Assembly (NCBI GenBank): GCA_041913905.1
Contig: JAYSEK010000005.1
Span: 1 to 64,000 of the forward strand
Length of the DNA stretch: 64,000 nt
Direction: 5' to 3'
Source: Roseateles_B sp041913905
Lineage (GTDB): Bacteria > Pseudomonadota > Gammaproteobacteria > Burkholderiales > Burkholderiaceae_C
Every line of letters begins with the position of its first letter. Position 1 is the first letter of the stretch. The notes beneath the pieces were generated by a model. It did no database searches, was not told where the DNA came from, and saw only the letters and a list, made by a program, of their open reading frames with translations. Below are positions 52,391 through 61,840 of this stretch, piece after piece. Made by a program: the position numbers and the translations under genes.

Positions 52391-53611
52391 ATGTCCCATC
52401 CCGACCGGCTTGCCGAGCTGATGCGTCCCGGCACTTTGAGCCTGCCCGCCTTGCCGCCGCTGTCGCTCTATGTGCACCTGCCGTGGTGTCTGCGCAAGTG
52501 CCCGTACTGCGACTTCAACTCACATGAGTGGCGCGGAGAGTCGCAGGGCGCGGCCAGCCTGCCGGCGGATACGGCGCGGGCCTACCTGGCTGCGTTGCGG
52601 GCAGACCTGGAGGCGGCGCTGCCGCTGATCTGGGGGCGCCCGGTGGTCAGCATCTTCGTCGGCGGCGGGACGCCCAGCCTCTTTGCCCCGGAGCAAATTG
52701 CCGAGCTGATCTCGGACCTTCGCGCCCGCCTGCCGCTGGAGCCAGGCTGCGAGATCACGCTGGAGGCGAACCCGGGCACCTTTGAGAAAGACCGCTTCCG
52801 CGGTTTCCGCGAGGCAGGCGTGACGCGCCTGTCCATCGGCGTGCAGAGCTTCGACGATGCCAAACTCAAGCGCCTGGGCCGTGTGCATGACGGGGAGCAG
52901 TCCCGTGCGGCCGTGGCCGAAGCCGCCGAGGTGTTCGAGACCTTCAACATCGACCTGATGTACGCCTTGCCGGATCAGGGCCTGGCCGAGCTGGATCAGG
53001 ACCTGAGCCAGGCCCTGGCCTTTGACCCGCCGCATCTGTCGGTCTACCACCTCACCATCGAACCCAACACGCGGTTCGCGGTGGAACCGCCGCCCGTGCC
53101 GGATGCCGACCTGGCCAGCGACATGCTGGACCTGATCACCGAGCGTACCGGCACCCGAGGCCTGCAGCGCTACGAGGTCTCGGCCTATGCGCGGGACGGT
53201 CATCGCTGCGCGCACAACCTCAACTACTGGCAGTTCGGCGACTACCTGGGCATAGGCGCCGGCGCCCACAGCAAGCTGTCCTTCCCGCACCGGGTGCTGC
53301 GCCAGGTGCGCTGGCGGGAGCCGGTGGCCTACCAGCGCGAGGCGCTGGCCGGCAATGCCGTGTCCAACGAGCACGAGGTCAAGCGGGCGGAACTGCCTTT
53401 CGAGTTCATGCTCAATGCGCTGCGCCTCAAGCATGGCGTGGGCTTGCAGCAGTACCTGGAGCGCACGGGGCTTCCGCCATCCAGCATTGCCCGCGCCATG
53501 GCGCAAGGGCGGGACAAGGGGCTCCTGGTAGGCGATCCCGCACGCATTTGCGCCACGCCGCTGGGCTTCGATTTCCTCAGCGATCTGCAGGCCTTGTTCC
53601 TGGCCGCCTAG
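52391..53611 (+). CDS. hemW: HemW radical SAM heme chaperone
   Basis: 406 aa. Radical SAM cluster cysteines in LPWCLRKCPYCDFNSH (CxxxCxxC), IFVGGGTPSLF and the HemW C-terminal domain with EVSAYARDGHRCAHNLNYWQFGDYLGIGAGAHS. Related to oxygen-independent coproporphyrinogen oxidase, but the spacing CxxxCxxC without a fourth Cys favours HemW, which inserts heme. ATG 52391 is preferred over TTG 52385 because of AGGAG at seven bases. The stop shares CTAG with the convergent LysR gene. Confidence 0.93.
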   Translation: MSHPDRLAELMRPGTLSLPALPPLSLYVHLPWCLRKCPYCDFNSHEWRGESQGAASLPADTARAYLAALRADLEAALPLIWGRPVVSIFVGGGTPSLFAPEQIAELISDLRARLPLEPGCEITLEANPGTFEKDRFRGFREAGVTRLSIGVQSFDDAKLKRLGRVHDGEQSRAAVAEAAEVFETFNIDLMYALPDQGLAELDQDLSQALAFDPPHLSVYHLTIEPNTRFAVEPPPVPDADLASDMLDLITERTGTRGLQRYEVSAYARDGHRCAHNLNYWQFGDYLGIGAGAHSKLSFPHRVLRQVRWREPVAYQREALAGNAVSNEHEVKRAELPFEFMLNALRLKHGVGLQQYLERTGLPPSSIARAMAQGRDKGLLVGDPARICATPLGFDFLSDLQALFLAA

Positions 53612-54531
53612 CTGTCGACGGCACAGGTTTCGCCGCGCAAGGCGCGGGCCGACTGCGCCATCTCGTCCAGCAACCAATGGCGGAAGGCGCTGAGCGAAGG
53701 CTCCTCACGCAGCGCCGGTGGGTAGGCCAGGTGATAGCCGTCCTCGATGCCCACTGGCAGGGTCAGGCCGCTGACCCGCACCAGCCGGCCCGCCAGCAAG
53801 GCATCGGCTGCAAGCACTTCGCGCGCCAGTGCCACGCCCATGCCGGTTTCGGCGGCCTGCAAGGCCAGACCGGCGTCATTGAAGCTGGCGCCCAATTGCC
53901 AGGGCCCATCGAAGCGGGCGGCCTGGAACCACTGGCGCCAGTGCAGCTCGGAACCGATCAGGCAGCAGTCCAGCAGCGCCTCGACAGGCTCGCCGATGAG
54001 TCTCTGGGCCAGTGCGGGCGCCGCGACGACCACCAGCCGCGACTGCGTCAACGGCGTGCTCTCCAGCCCCGGCCATGGGCCCCGCCCCTGGCGCAGTGCG
54101 GCGTGGAAGCCTTCACGCTCCAGGTCCAGCAACTGCTGCGAGCTGTGCAGTTCCAGCACGATGTCCGGATGCCGGGCCTGCCAGGCGCTCAGGCGCGGCG
54201 TCAGCCAGCGACTGGCGAAAGAGGGCAGGGCGCTGACCCGCAGCCGTGGCAGGGCCTGGCGGTCCAGGCTGCGCAGGCTCGCGATGCGACGCTCCAGCAC
54301 GCCCAGCGCTTCCTCCACGCTGCCCTGCAGCAGTTCCCCGTGCCGATTCAGCTTCAGGCGGCGCCCCTGCCGCTCGAACAGCGCAAAGCCCAGCTGCGAC
54401 TCCAAGGCCTGCAGTTGCTGCGAAAGCGCGCTGTGGCTCAGGTGCAGCTGCTCTGCCGCCTCTCGCAGGTTTTCGCTGCGGGCGATGGCGCGGAAGGCGT
54501 TGAGGTATTGCAGCGGCAGTCGCTTGTCCAT
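53608..54531 (-). CDS. LysR-family regulator (GcvA-like)
   Basis: 307 aa. HTH LPLQYLNAFRAIARSENLREAAEQLHLSHSALSQQLQALESQLG, followed by an effector domain. The layout, including PRLRVSALPSFASRWLTPRL, resembles GcvA-type regulators. Start at MDKRLPLQ (54531). It overlaps hemW by 4 bp at the stops, and lies divergent to an NTF2-like gene across an AT-rich 134-bp region that probably holds both promoters. Confidence 0.88.
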   Translation of the reverse strand: MDKRLPLQYLNAFRAIARSENLREAAEQLHLSHSALSQQLQALESQLGFALFERQGRRLKLNRHGELLQGSVEEALGVLERRIASLRSLDRQALPRLRVSALPSFASRWLTPRLSAWQARHPDIVLELHSSQQLLDLEREGFHAALRQGRGPWPGLESTPLTQSRLVVVAAPALAQRLIGEPVEALLDCCLIGSELHWRQWFQAARFDGPWQLGASFNDAGLALQAAETGMGVALAREVLAADALLAGRLVRVSGLTLPVGIEDGYHLAYPPALREEPSLSAFRHWLLDEMAQSARALRGETCAVDS

Positions 54532-54665
54532 TTTTTGGTCTATTTTTCTTTCCAGACTGACCAGATTAATGCGCTTCTTGGCCTTTGACTGTAGCAATAA
54601 AGTTTCCAGCAATGGGGCAAGACGGTCTGGGTGGTCCGGGCCGATGCCGTCCAGGGAGACCAGCC

Positions 54666-55055
54666 ATGACTCAGGACAAGGGCGAAGACACGCAGGCTCT
54701 GGAAGCCTTGCTGGAGCGCCAGTTGCAAGCCTTCAATGCACACGATGTGCCCGGCCTGCTGGACTGCTACGGTGCCGATGGCGAGCAGATTCTGCTGGAT
54801 GGGTGCGCGGCGACGCTGCTGGCTCGCGGGCACGAGGCGCTGGGCGCGCGCTTCGCCAGCCGTTTCGCGGAGGCCCGGCCGCAGGCTCAACTGCTGTCGC
54901 GCCATGTGGCCGGACCGCTCGTTCTGGACCACGAGCGGTTGCATCAATGGAGCCAGGGGCGGCGGGTGAGTGTCGAGTTGTGGGTGTTGTACGAAGTGGT
55001 GCAGGGCCGCATTCGGCGGGCCTGGCTGCGCCGTGGCCCGGAGCTAGTGGCATGA
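54666..55055 (+). CDS. SnoaL/NTF2-like protein
   Basis: 129 aa cone-fold protein: LEALLERQLQAFNAHDVPGLLDCYGADGEQILLDG is the typical opening and the C-terminal strands with WVLYEVVQGRIRRAWLRRG are present. Such domains bind small molecules or act as isomerases; no specific function can be read. GGGAGA precedes ATG 54666. It is likely a target of the divergent LysR regulator. Confidence 0.75.
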   Translation: MTQDKGEDTQALEALLERQLQAFNAHDVPGLLDCYGADGEQILLDGCAATLLARGHEALGARFASRFAEARPQAQLLSRHVAGPLVLDHERLHQWSQGRRVSVELWVLYEVVQGRIRRAWLRRGPELVA

Positions 55056-55375
55056 GGGGCGTTCGGCGTGTGCGGCGGCCGCGGTGGTCGCCGGTGGGGC
55101 TGGCCGTTCTGCTCGGTCTTTGGGGGACGAACGCCGCCACCGCTGACGTTCGGCGAGGTCTCGACGGTCCAGGCATGGCAAGTCCGCCGCAGGCGGTGCC
55201 TGCCCGCGCAGCCCCCGCCAAGCCACCGTCATCGCGTGTCGTGGAGGGCCCAGCGCCGACCGCTGTTTTGGGGCGCTGTGCCGGGGCCTCTGCTGGCGGC
55301 GCATGCCCGGCCCCTCGGCCCGATGCCGCAGCCGTCCGCGGGGCGCGTGCGGCCGCTTGCCCGAAGGCGAGCTGA
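55052..55375 (+). CDS. Hypothetical small secreted protein
   Basis: 107 aa. ATG overlaps the stop of the NTF2-like gene (ATGA), so it would be translationally coupled. It starts with a basic stretch and a hydrophobic segment WSPVGLAVLLGLWGTNAATA, which looks like a signal peptide cut near ATA, then an Ala/Pro/Arg-rich tail of low complexity with three or four Cys. No family was recognised. The high GC makes spurious frames common here, so expression is uncertain. Confidence 0.4.
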   Translation: MRGVRRVRRPRWSPVGLAVLLGLWGTNAATADVRRGLDGPGMASPPQAVPARAAPAKPPSSRVVEGPAPTAVLGRCAGASAGGACPAPRPDAAAVRGARAAACPKAS

Positions 55376-55412
55376 CCCGCGGCGGCGGGGGGCGCTATCG
55401 AAGCTCGGGCGC

Positions 55413-57200
55413 TCAGGCTGCCATCACATAGACGCTCTGCTGCTCGTGCTTGGCGTGCCGCTTGGCGTTGGCCGCAGCGCTGGCCACATCTTCTGCGCGA
55501 TGCAGGCTGCCGGGACTGACGCAGACCACGCCCAGGCTCAAGGTCGTGCAGGGGTGAAAGCGCAGGTTGCCGTGGCGGTCTTCGGCCATGATGCCGCCGG
55601 CCGCCAGTGCCTCGGGGTCGAAGAGGCCGCGGGCCAGCTCGTTGAAGCGGCTGCAGATCTGCTCGCAACGCTCTTCCCAGTCGTCACTCTGAAACAGGAT
55701 CACGAAGTCGTCGCCGCCCACATGGCCCAGGAAGTCGCGTTGGCTGTCGCAGTGGCTGCTCATGACGCGCGCGGCCAGGCGGATCATCTCGTCGCCGCGC
55801 CAGTAGCCGTACAAGTCGTTGTAGGGCTTGAAGTGGTTGAGGTCGGCATAGGCCGCGACAAAGCTGCGTCCGCTGCTGAGCAGGCGGCCGATGTGCTGGC
55901 TGATGGGGATGTTGCCGGGCAGGAAGGTCAGCGGGTTGGCATGTCGCGCGGCTTCGATGCGCGCCTCGGTCACCGAGCGCACCAGCTGCTCGCCGGTACC
56001 CAGGCCCAGGTAGCGGCCGTCGCGGGTGATGATGAAGCCCTCGCGCAGGTAGCGCTGGTCGGCCGAGGTCAGCACCCGGGTCAGCGCGTCCAGGCCGGTC
56101 TGGGCGTCGACGACCAGCGGCGAGGTGTTGGCGAACAGCGTGCAGGCATGGCGCCCGTACAGGTCGTTGAAGAAGGGCTTGGCCCAGCGGTTGATGAACT
56201 GGCTGCGGTCGACCAGGGCCACCGGCTGCTCCTGGGCGTCCAGCACCGCCACGGCATGCAGGTTCTCATGCTCGTTGAAGAAGCGGTAGAGCTGCTCGTG
56301 CGTCATGGCTTGCGGCACCGCCGGCGCCTGCTGGGCCAGGCTCTCGGCGGTGATGCCCGGCCCGCCGGCACGGCGCAGTTCGGGCAGCACGGCGATGTCG
56401 GCGCTGGCGAGCACGGCGCGGGCCGCGGGCAGCAGTTCGCGGGCGCCGCTGCCGCTGGGCCGGCCCAGCAGCCAGCCCTGGCCGTAGGACACGCCCAGGT
56501 CGCGCAGCACGCGCAACTCCTCAGGCTGCTCGATGCCCTCGGCCACCAGCTGGGCGCCGAAGGTTTCCGCCAGCTGCAGCAGGGCGCGGAAGGTCTGCAG
56601 CTTCTCGGCATGCGCCGGCAGGTGCTGGGTGAAGTATTTGTCGATCTTGACCAGGTTGGGCTGGATCTCGGACCACAGGCGCAGGCTGGAGCGCCCGTCG
56701 CCGAAGTCATCCAGCGCGATGCCCACGCCCAGGCGCCGCAGGCGCACCAGGCCGCGGCGCAGGCTGTCGATGTCACTGACCCGCTCGTGCTCGGTCAACT
56801 CCACGACGACGTCGGACGGCGTGATGCCATAGCGCTCGCACAGGCCCAGGCCGCGCTGCCAGTTCTGCTCGCTCAGGGCGAGGCACAGGGCCGAGGCGGA
56901 GATGTTGATGAAGAGCTTGCCCGGCAGGCGGGCCTGCGCCCAGTCGCGCATGGCCTGCAGGGCGCAGCGCACCTCCAGCTCCACGCTCAGGCCTTCGCGG
57001 CGACCGGCCTCGAACAAGGCGTCGGGGTACTCCAGCGGGCTGCCTTCAGGCCCTCTCACCAAGGCCTCGTGGCCGTGGATGCTGCTGCAGTCCAACGCGG
57101 CAATGGGCTGGAACAAGATGCGCAGCTGCTCGCTGTCCATCAGTGCACGGACGCTGGCACAGGGGCTTGCCAGCTCAAGATCGGGGGAGGCCAGGGACAT
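55413..57200 (-). CDS. EAL-CBS-GGDEF cyclic-di-GMP signalling protein
   Basis: 595 aa. The order is EAL (residues about 25-250: EALVR at 45-49, FINISAS, VVELTEHE, LDDFGDGRSSL, VKIDKYF, LVAEGIEQ), a tandem CBS region (about 280-410) and a C-terminal GGDEF domain with GGDDF at 495-499. EAL residues look complete for cyclic-di-GMP hydrolysis; GGDDF may be active, and the usual RxxD inhibitory site is absent. No membrane span. It is next to the chemotaxis genes in the same direction. Confidence 0.9.
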   Translation of the reverse strand: MSLASPDLELASPCASVRALMDSEQLRILFQPIAALDCSSIHGHEALVRGPEGSPLEYPDALFEAGRREGLSVELEVRCALQAMRDWAQARLPGKLFINISASALCLALSEQNWQRGLGLCERYGITPSDVVVELTEHERVSDIDSLRRGLVRLRRLGVGIALDDFGDGRSSLRLWSEIQPNLVKIDKYFTQHLPAHAEKLQTFRALLQLAETFGAQLVAEGIEQPEELRVLRDLGVSYGQGWLLGRPSGSGARELLPAARAVLASADIAVLPELRRAGGPGITAESLAQQAPAVPQAMTHEQLYRFFNEHENLHAVAVLDAQEQPVALVDRSQFINRWAKPFFNDLYGRHACTLFANTSPLVVDAQTGLDALTRVLTSADQRYLREGFIITRDGRYLGLGTGEQLVRSVTEARIEAARHANPLTFLPGNIPISQHIGRLLSSGRSFVAAYADLNHFKPYNDLYGYWRGDEMIRLAARVMSSHCDSQRDFLGHVGGDDFVILFQSDDWEERCEQICSRFNELARGLFDPEALAAGGIMAEDRHGNLRFHPCTTLSLGVVCVSPGSLHRAEDVASAAANAKRHAKHEQQSVYVMAA

Positions 57201-57323
57201 GGCCAGGAATGTCGCCGGCGCCGATGACAGCCCGGCGACACGGATCCCGCCTTGATACGAATGGCCCCGAATCGTGAAGAAGTTGGCGCTTCGGGCCGGC
57301 CGCGCCGGCCCTGCATGAGGCGC

Positions 57324-58418
57324 CTAGACGCGGTTGGTCGAGAAGCCTGCCGTGCTGCGCAGCCGTTCGATCAGGCGCGGCGCGATCTGGTTCAGTGGAA
57401 GGATTTCGTCCGCCGCGCCGGCATTGATGGCCTCGCGCGGCATGCCGAAGACCACGCAGGTGGCCTCGTCCTGCACGAAGTTGTAGGAGCCGGCGTCCTT
57501 CATCACTTTCATGGCGCGGGCCCCATCCGCGCCCATGCCGGTGAGCATGATGCCCAGGGCATTCGGACCCACCACGCGCGCGGCCGAGTTGAACAGCACT
57601 TCCACGGAGGGCTTGTGCCGGTTGACCGGCTCGCCGTCCTGCACGCGGGCGATGTAATTGGCGCCAGAGCGCTCCACGCTGAGGTGCATGCCGCCGGGCG
57701 CAATGTAGCCGTGGCCGGGCAGGATGCGCTCGCCGTCCTGGGCCTCCTTGACCCGGATCTTGCAAAGGCCATCCAGGCGCGCCGCATAGCTGCGCGTGAA
57801 GCCGGGCGGCATGTGCTGGGTGATCACGACGGCCGGGCTGTCGGCCGGCAGGTTGACCAGCACGTCCTTGGTCGCTTCGGTGCCGCCGGTGGAGGCGCCG
57901 ATGAAGATGATCTTCTCGGTAGACAGCCGCCCGATGCTGGCCACGGTGACGGGCTTGGGTGCCGCCGATGGCGCCTCGCCCGGTGCCGCTGCGGCGGGGG
58001 CGCTGTGGCGGCGGATGTGTGCCTTGGCGGCCACACGGATCTTGTCGGTGATGTCCTGCGCAAGCTGCCGGATGCCGTCGGCCACCCCGATCTTGGGCTT
58101 GGCGACGAAGTCGATGGCACCCAGCTCCAGGGCCTTGAGGGTCACCTCTGCGCCACGCTCTGTCAGCGTCGACACCATCACCACGGGCATGGGCCGCAAC
58201 CGCATCAGTCGCGACAGGAAGTCCAGCCCGTCCATCTTCGGCATTTCGACGTCCAGCGTGATGACGTCGGGGTTGAGATTGCGGATCATCTCGCGCGCCA
58301 CCAGCGGGTCGGCGGCGGCGCCGATGCATTCCATGTCCGGCTGGCGATTGATGATTTCGGTCAGGATGCTGCGCACCAAGGCGGAGTCATCGACCACCAC
58401 GACTTTGGTCTTGGCCAT
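57324..58418 (-). CDS. cheB: Chemotaxis protein-glutamate methylesterase/glutaminase
   Basis: 364 aa. Receiver domain with phospho-acceptor Asp56 (DVITLDVEMP) and a catalytic domain with Ser176 (GASTGGT), His202 (TQHMPPGF) and Asp298 (LTGMGADGA). It demethylates chemoreceptors during adaptation, opposing CheR. It lies 21 bp after cheD. Confidence 0.96.
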   Translation of the reverse strand: MAKTKVVVVDDSALVRSILTEIINRQPDMECIGAAADPLVAREMIRNLNPDVITLDVEMPKMDGLDFLSRLMRLRPMPVVMVSTLTERGAEVTLKALELGAIDFVAKPKIGVADGIRQLAQDITDKIRVAAKAHIRRHSAPAAAAPGEAPSAAPKPVTVASIGRLSTEKIIFIGASTGGTEATKDVLVNLPADSPAVVITQHMPPGFTRSYAARLDGLCKIRVKEAQDGERILPGHGYIAPGGMHLSVERSGANYIARVQDGEPVNRHKPSVEVLFNSAARVVGPNALGIMLTGMGADGARAMKVMKDAGSYNFVQDEATCVVFGMPREAINAGAADEILPLNQIAPRLIERLRSTAGFSTNRV

Positions 58419-58439
58419 TGCTCTTTCCCTTGTTGCGCG

Positions 58440-59108
58440 TCAGAACAGATCGATGGAGCCGCCGGTGGTCACCACGGGCTGGGCCTTCTGAGCGGCGGCG
58501 CGATCCTGCTGCAGCAGGGCGTCGGTGTTGGTGGGCGCCAGGCGCTTCACCATGGCCTTGCCGCTGTGCGGCAGGAAGCAGACCTTTCGGGGGTAAACGT
58601 CCATCACGTCCTTGGAGACCACGGGGATGCGCTCCAGCTTCAAGTAATCCAGCACGAAGTTGGTGTTGCGCTCGCCCACATTGATTGTGTTCATGCCGCT
58701 GATCACGGCGCCGCCGCCGAAGATCTTGGCTTCCATGCGGCCCTTGGAGGCCCCGCGTTTCATCATTTCGTTGATCAGCAATTCCATGGCGAAGGAACCG
58801 TAGCGGCCCGAGTCACCGGCGCCCTCGGGCAGCATGAAGTGGTTCATGCCGCCGACCTGGGCATGGCGATCCCACAGGCAGGCGGCGATGCAGGAGCCCA
58901 GGGTGGTCATGACCAGCAAGTCCTCGCTGTCGACAAAGTACTCGCCGGGCAGCACCTTGACGGCAGCGTTCTTGAAGTGGGCGTCGTAGAAGAAGAAGGA
59001 GGCTTCGCCCTGCTTGCGTGGCTGGGCTTTCAGCTGGGCCACACGCGCGGCGCCAACGCCGCTGGCCTGCAGGGCGCTGACGGCGGATATGGGAGAGGGC
59101 GTGCTCAT
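58440..59108 (-). CDS. cheD: Chemoreceptor glutamine deamidase
   Basis: 222 aa. Cys73 (TTLGSCIAAC) and His90 (GGMNHFMLP) of the catalytic site are present, with FGGGAVISGMNTINVGERN downstream. It converts receptor Gln to Glu. The 40-residue N-terminal extension is common in betaproteobacteria. Confidence 0.95.
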   Translation of the reverse strand: MSTPSPISAVSALQASGVGAARVAQLKAQPRKQGEASFFFYDAHFKNAAVKVLPGEYFVDSEDLLVMTTLGSCIAACLWDRHAQVGGMNHFMLPEGAGDSGRYGSFAMELLINEMMKRGASKGRMEAKIFGGGAVISGMNTINVGERNTNFVLDYLKLERIPVVSKDVMDVYPRKVCFLPHSGKAMVKRLAPTNTDALLQQDRAAAQKAQPVVTTGGSIDLF

Positions 59109-59163
59109 GGTGGTGTGTCGGCCGGAGGGCTCATGAAATTGAATGGGCGGGCCGGGGCCCGGC

Positions 59164-60018
59164 TCAGACGCGCTCGTAAATGGTTTTGCCGCGCAGTCGG
59201 AACAGATCCTTCGATTCGGTGAAATTCTCGGAGTGGCCGACGAAGAGCAGGCCCTGGGGGCGCATCACCTTGTGGATGCGCTCCAGCACCTTGCGCTGCG
59301 TCGGGGCGTCGAAATAGATCATCACGTTGCGGCAGAAGACGATGTGAAAGGGCTCGCCCAGCTGCCACTGGGTGTGCATCAGGTTGAGGGTCTTGAAATC
59401 GATCCAGCGCTGCAACTCGGGCTTGACGCGGATGCGACCCTCATTGGCGCCCGTGCCGCGCATGAAGAAGCTCTTGAGCCGGCTTTGCGACAGGCCGCGA
59501 GCGTCGGCGTTGTAGACGCCCCGCTTGGCCGTGTTGAGCACGTTGGTGTCGATGTCACTGGCAACGATCTGCACTTGCGCCCCGCTGCCCAGCGCTTCCG
59601 AGCAGGTCATGGCGATGGAATAAGGCTCTTCGCCCGTGGACGCGGCGCAGCACCAGATGCGCACCGGCTTGCCCGCCAGCGGCTTCAGATCCTCGGCCAG
59701 GGCATGGAAATGGTGCTCCTCGCGGAAGAAGGAGGTCAGGTTGGTGGTCAGGCAGTTGACGAATTCCTGCCATTCCTGCTCGCCTTGCGGTCCGGTGGCC
59801 GATTCCAGCCACTGCAGGTAATTGGCGAAGGACTTGTGGCCGGTGTCGCGCAGGCGGCGCGACAGGCGGCTGTAGACCATGGCGTGTTTGCCGTCATGCA
59901 GGCTGATGCCCGCGTGCTGGTAGATGAGATGACGCACACGGTCGAAGTCGCTGCGGCTGAAACTGAACTCGTGGTCCACTGACTCGGCAACGGGGGATGC
60001 TGGCAGGGTGGGCCGCAT
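59164..60018 (-). CDS. cheR: Chemotaxis protein methyltransferase
   Basis: 284 aa. N-terminal CheR helices (FDRVRHLIYQHAGISLHDGKHAMVYSRLSRRLR, part), SAM-binding WCCAASTGEEPYSIAM and ASDIDTNVL, and FCRNVMIYFD. It methylates receptor glutamates. I begin at MRPTLPASP (60018), which is the family N-terminal region; further upstream the frame encodes nothing family-like. First gene of cheR-cheD-cheB. Confidence 0.95.
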   Translation of the reverse strand: MRPTLPASPVAESVDHEFSFSRSDFDRVRHLIYQHAGISLHDGKHAMVYSRLSRRLRDTGHKSFANYLQWLESATGPQGEQEWQEFVNCLTTNLTSFFREEHHFHALAEDLKPLAGKPVRIWCCAASTGEEPYSIAMTCSEALGSGAQVQIVASDIDTNVLNTAKRGVYNADARGLSQSRLKSFFMRGTGANEGRIRVKPELQRWIDFKTLNLMHTQWQLGEPFHIVFCRNVMIYFDAPTQRKVLERIHKVMRPQGLLFVGHSENFTESKDLFRLRGKTIYERV

Positions 60019-60212
60019 GGGTTTGCTCGCTGCTCCTGGTTGGTCGGCAGGGGCTGACAACGCTCCTGTCGATTCGATTCTCGGGTGTTTTGCAGTGTCT
60101 GTGAGCCTGACGTGGCAAGAATGTAAAAACAAGGCAGGGAGAACTGGGCATTTCGTGCCAGTTTGCGCACTTGGGCGCTGCTAGACTGCCTTGGCATCCT
60201 CAGGGGACGCCC

Positions 60213-60935
60213 TTGCCATCCAGTCCATCCCGTACCCTCATCGACATCCAGGATCTGCGCTTGGAACCGGCGCTGCAACTGCTGCAGCAGGCGGGCGCCA
60301 TGCTTCCGGACACCGAACCCTACAGCGCTGCCTGGTTGCAGGCGGTGCTGGACGCCTTGTGCGATCTCTCCAGCAAGGATGCGCTGACCGATCTGGTCAA
60401 CCGGCGCAGCTTCGAGATGGCCCTGGCGCGCGAGGTGGACCGCGTGGCCCGGTCTGGCGAGCCGGCCTTGCTGCTGGTGCTGGACATCGACCATTTCAAG
60501 CGGGTCAACGACACCTACGGCCATGCGGCAGGCGATCTCGTCATCCAGGCCGTGGCCAGAGCCCTCATGCAGACGGTCAGGCCCATGGACACCGTGGCCC
60601 GCGTGGGGGGCGAGGAGTTCGCCATCATTCTTCCCAATTGCCCGGCGCCTTTTGGCGCCACGGTGGCTGAACGCATCCGTGAGCAGGTGGAGGGCCTGCC
60701 CATCCAGGTGACGCCGGCGCAGTCCATCCAGGTCACCGTCAGCCTGGGCGGCGCCTTTGCGCCGCAATGGGTGCGCTCGTCTGCCTTGCTGTGGATGGAG
60801 CGTGCCGACCGCCAGCTTTACCGAGCCAAGGCCGAGGGGCGCAACCGCGCCTGCCTGGAAGCCCAGCCTGACTCCCTGGTCAGCGCCGATGAGAAAAGCA
60901 TGTTGTTTGCACTAACGCAACAGGAAAGCGAATGA
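60213..60935 (+). CDS. Diguanylate cyclase (GGDEF domain)
   Basis: 240 aa from a TTG start at 60213 that has AGGGGA at proper spacing; another TTG at 60171 is possible. After about 60 residues of helix comes the GGDEF domain: LTDLVNRRSFE, DIDHFKRVNDTYGHAAGD, and RVGGEEFAIIL with RPMD five residues before it, an intact product-inhibition site. It should make cyclic-di-GMP. It overlaps the FlhG-like gene by 4 bp, so flagellar number control and cyclic-di-GMP synthesis are cotranscribed. Confidence 0.87.
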   Translation: MPSSPSRTLIDIQDLRLEPALQLLQQAGAMLPDTEPYSAAWLQAVLDALCDLSSKDALTDLVNRRSFEMALAREVDRVARSGEPALLLVLDIDHFKRVNDTYGHAAGDLVIQAVARALMQTVRPMDTVARVGGEEFAIILPNCPAPFGATVAERIREQVEGLPIQVTPAQSIQVTVSLGGAFAPQWVRSSALLWMERADRQLYRAKAEGRNRACLEAQPDSLVSADEKSMLFALTQQESE

Positions 60936-61735
60936 GCACCACCCCAGCGCCTGCTGCACCGTCCCTCCCGTCCAGCCGCGGCGGTGCCCGCACCCTGGCC
61001 GTCACCAGCGGCAAGGGTGGCGTCGGCAAGACTTTCGTGACCGCCAATCTGGCGGCGGCCCTGGCGGCCCGTGGCCAGCGCGTGCTGGTGCTCGACGCCG
61101 ACCTGGGTCTGGCCAACCTCGATGTGGTGCTGAACCTGCATCCCAAGATCACCCTGCATGACGTCTTCACCGAGAAGGCCACGCTGGAGCAGGCCATCCT
61201 GCCGGCGCCAGGCGGCTTTCATGTGCTGCTGGCCGGGTCGGGGATGGTGGAGTATTCCCGCCTGACGCCGGAGGTGCGCGAGAAGCTGCTGCACATCATC
61301 GAGCTGGTCACGCCGCGCTTTGACTGGGTGCTGCTGGACACGGGAGCCGGTATTTCCGACGTGGTGCTCTATGCCGTCTCGCTGGCCGCCGACGTCCTTG
61401 TGGTTGCAACGCCGGAACCGACATCGCTGACTGACGCCTACGCCACCATCAAGGTGCTGGCCACCCAGCAGGAACGCCGGCACGTGGGCCTGGTGCTCAA
61501 CCAGGCCTCTCGGCCCGGTGAAGGCAAGCTGATCTGCGGCCAGCTGCAGCAGGTGCTGCAGCGCTTCGTCGGCTCGGCGCCCGGGCAGGGCTTCAAGCTG
61601 GAGTTGCTGGGCGAGGTCAAAGCAGACTCGGCCGTGCGCCAGGCCGTGCTGAAGCGCCAGCTGCTGCTGGAGAACTTCCCGGGCTGCGATGCCGCACAGT
61701 CCATCAAGGCTCTGGCCAACCGCTTGCTGGTCTGA
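60932..61735 (+). CDS. MinD/ParA-like ATPase, FlhG/FleN type
   Basis: 267 aa. Deviant Walker A SGKGGVGKTFVTANLA, then LDADLGLANLDVVLNL, LLDTGAGISD and the MinD-like core. FlhG proteins limit flagellar number by acting on FlhF and the flagellar master regulator. The context (chemotaxis genes, GGDEF protein) supports this over MinD or a chromosomal ParA. It lacks the long C-terminal helix of MinD. Confidence 0.82.
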   Translation: MSTTPAPAAPSLPSSRGGARTLAVTSGKGGVGKTFVTANLAAALAARGQRVLVLDADLGLANLDVVLNLHPKITLHDVFTEKATLEQAILPAPGGFHVLLAGSGMVEYSRLTPEVREKLLHIIELVTPRFDWVLLDTGAGISDVVLYAVSLAADVLVVATPEPTSLTDAYATIKVLATQQERRHVGLVLNQASRPGEGKLICGQLQQVLQRFVGSAPGQGFKLELLGEVKADSAVRQAVLKRQLLLENFPGCDAAQSIKALANRLLV

Positions 61736-61840
61736 GGGCCGGCAGCGCTGCGGGCGCCCTTGCGTCGACGCTGTCGGCCGGTCCCCTGGGGCGCCGGGCT
61801 TGCCGCAGCACTGGGCGCTGCGCGCTGCTAAGCTGCCGGC

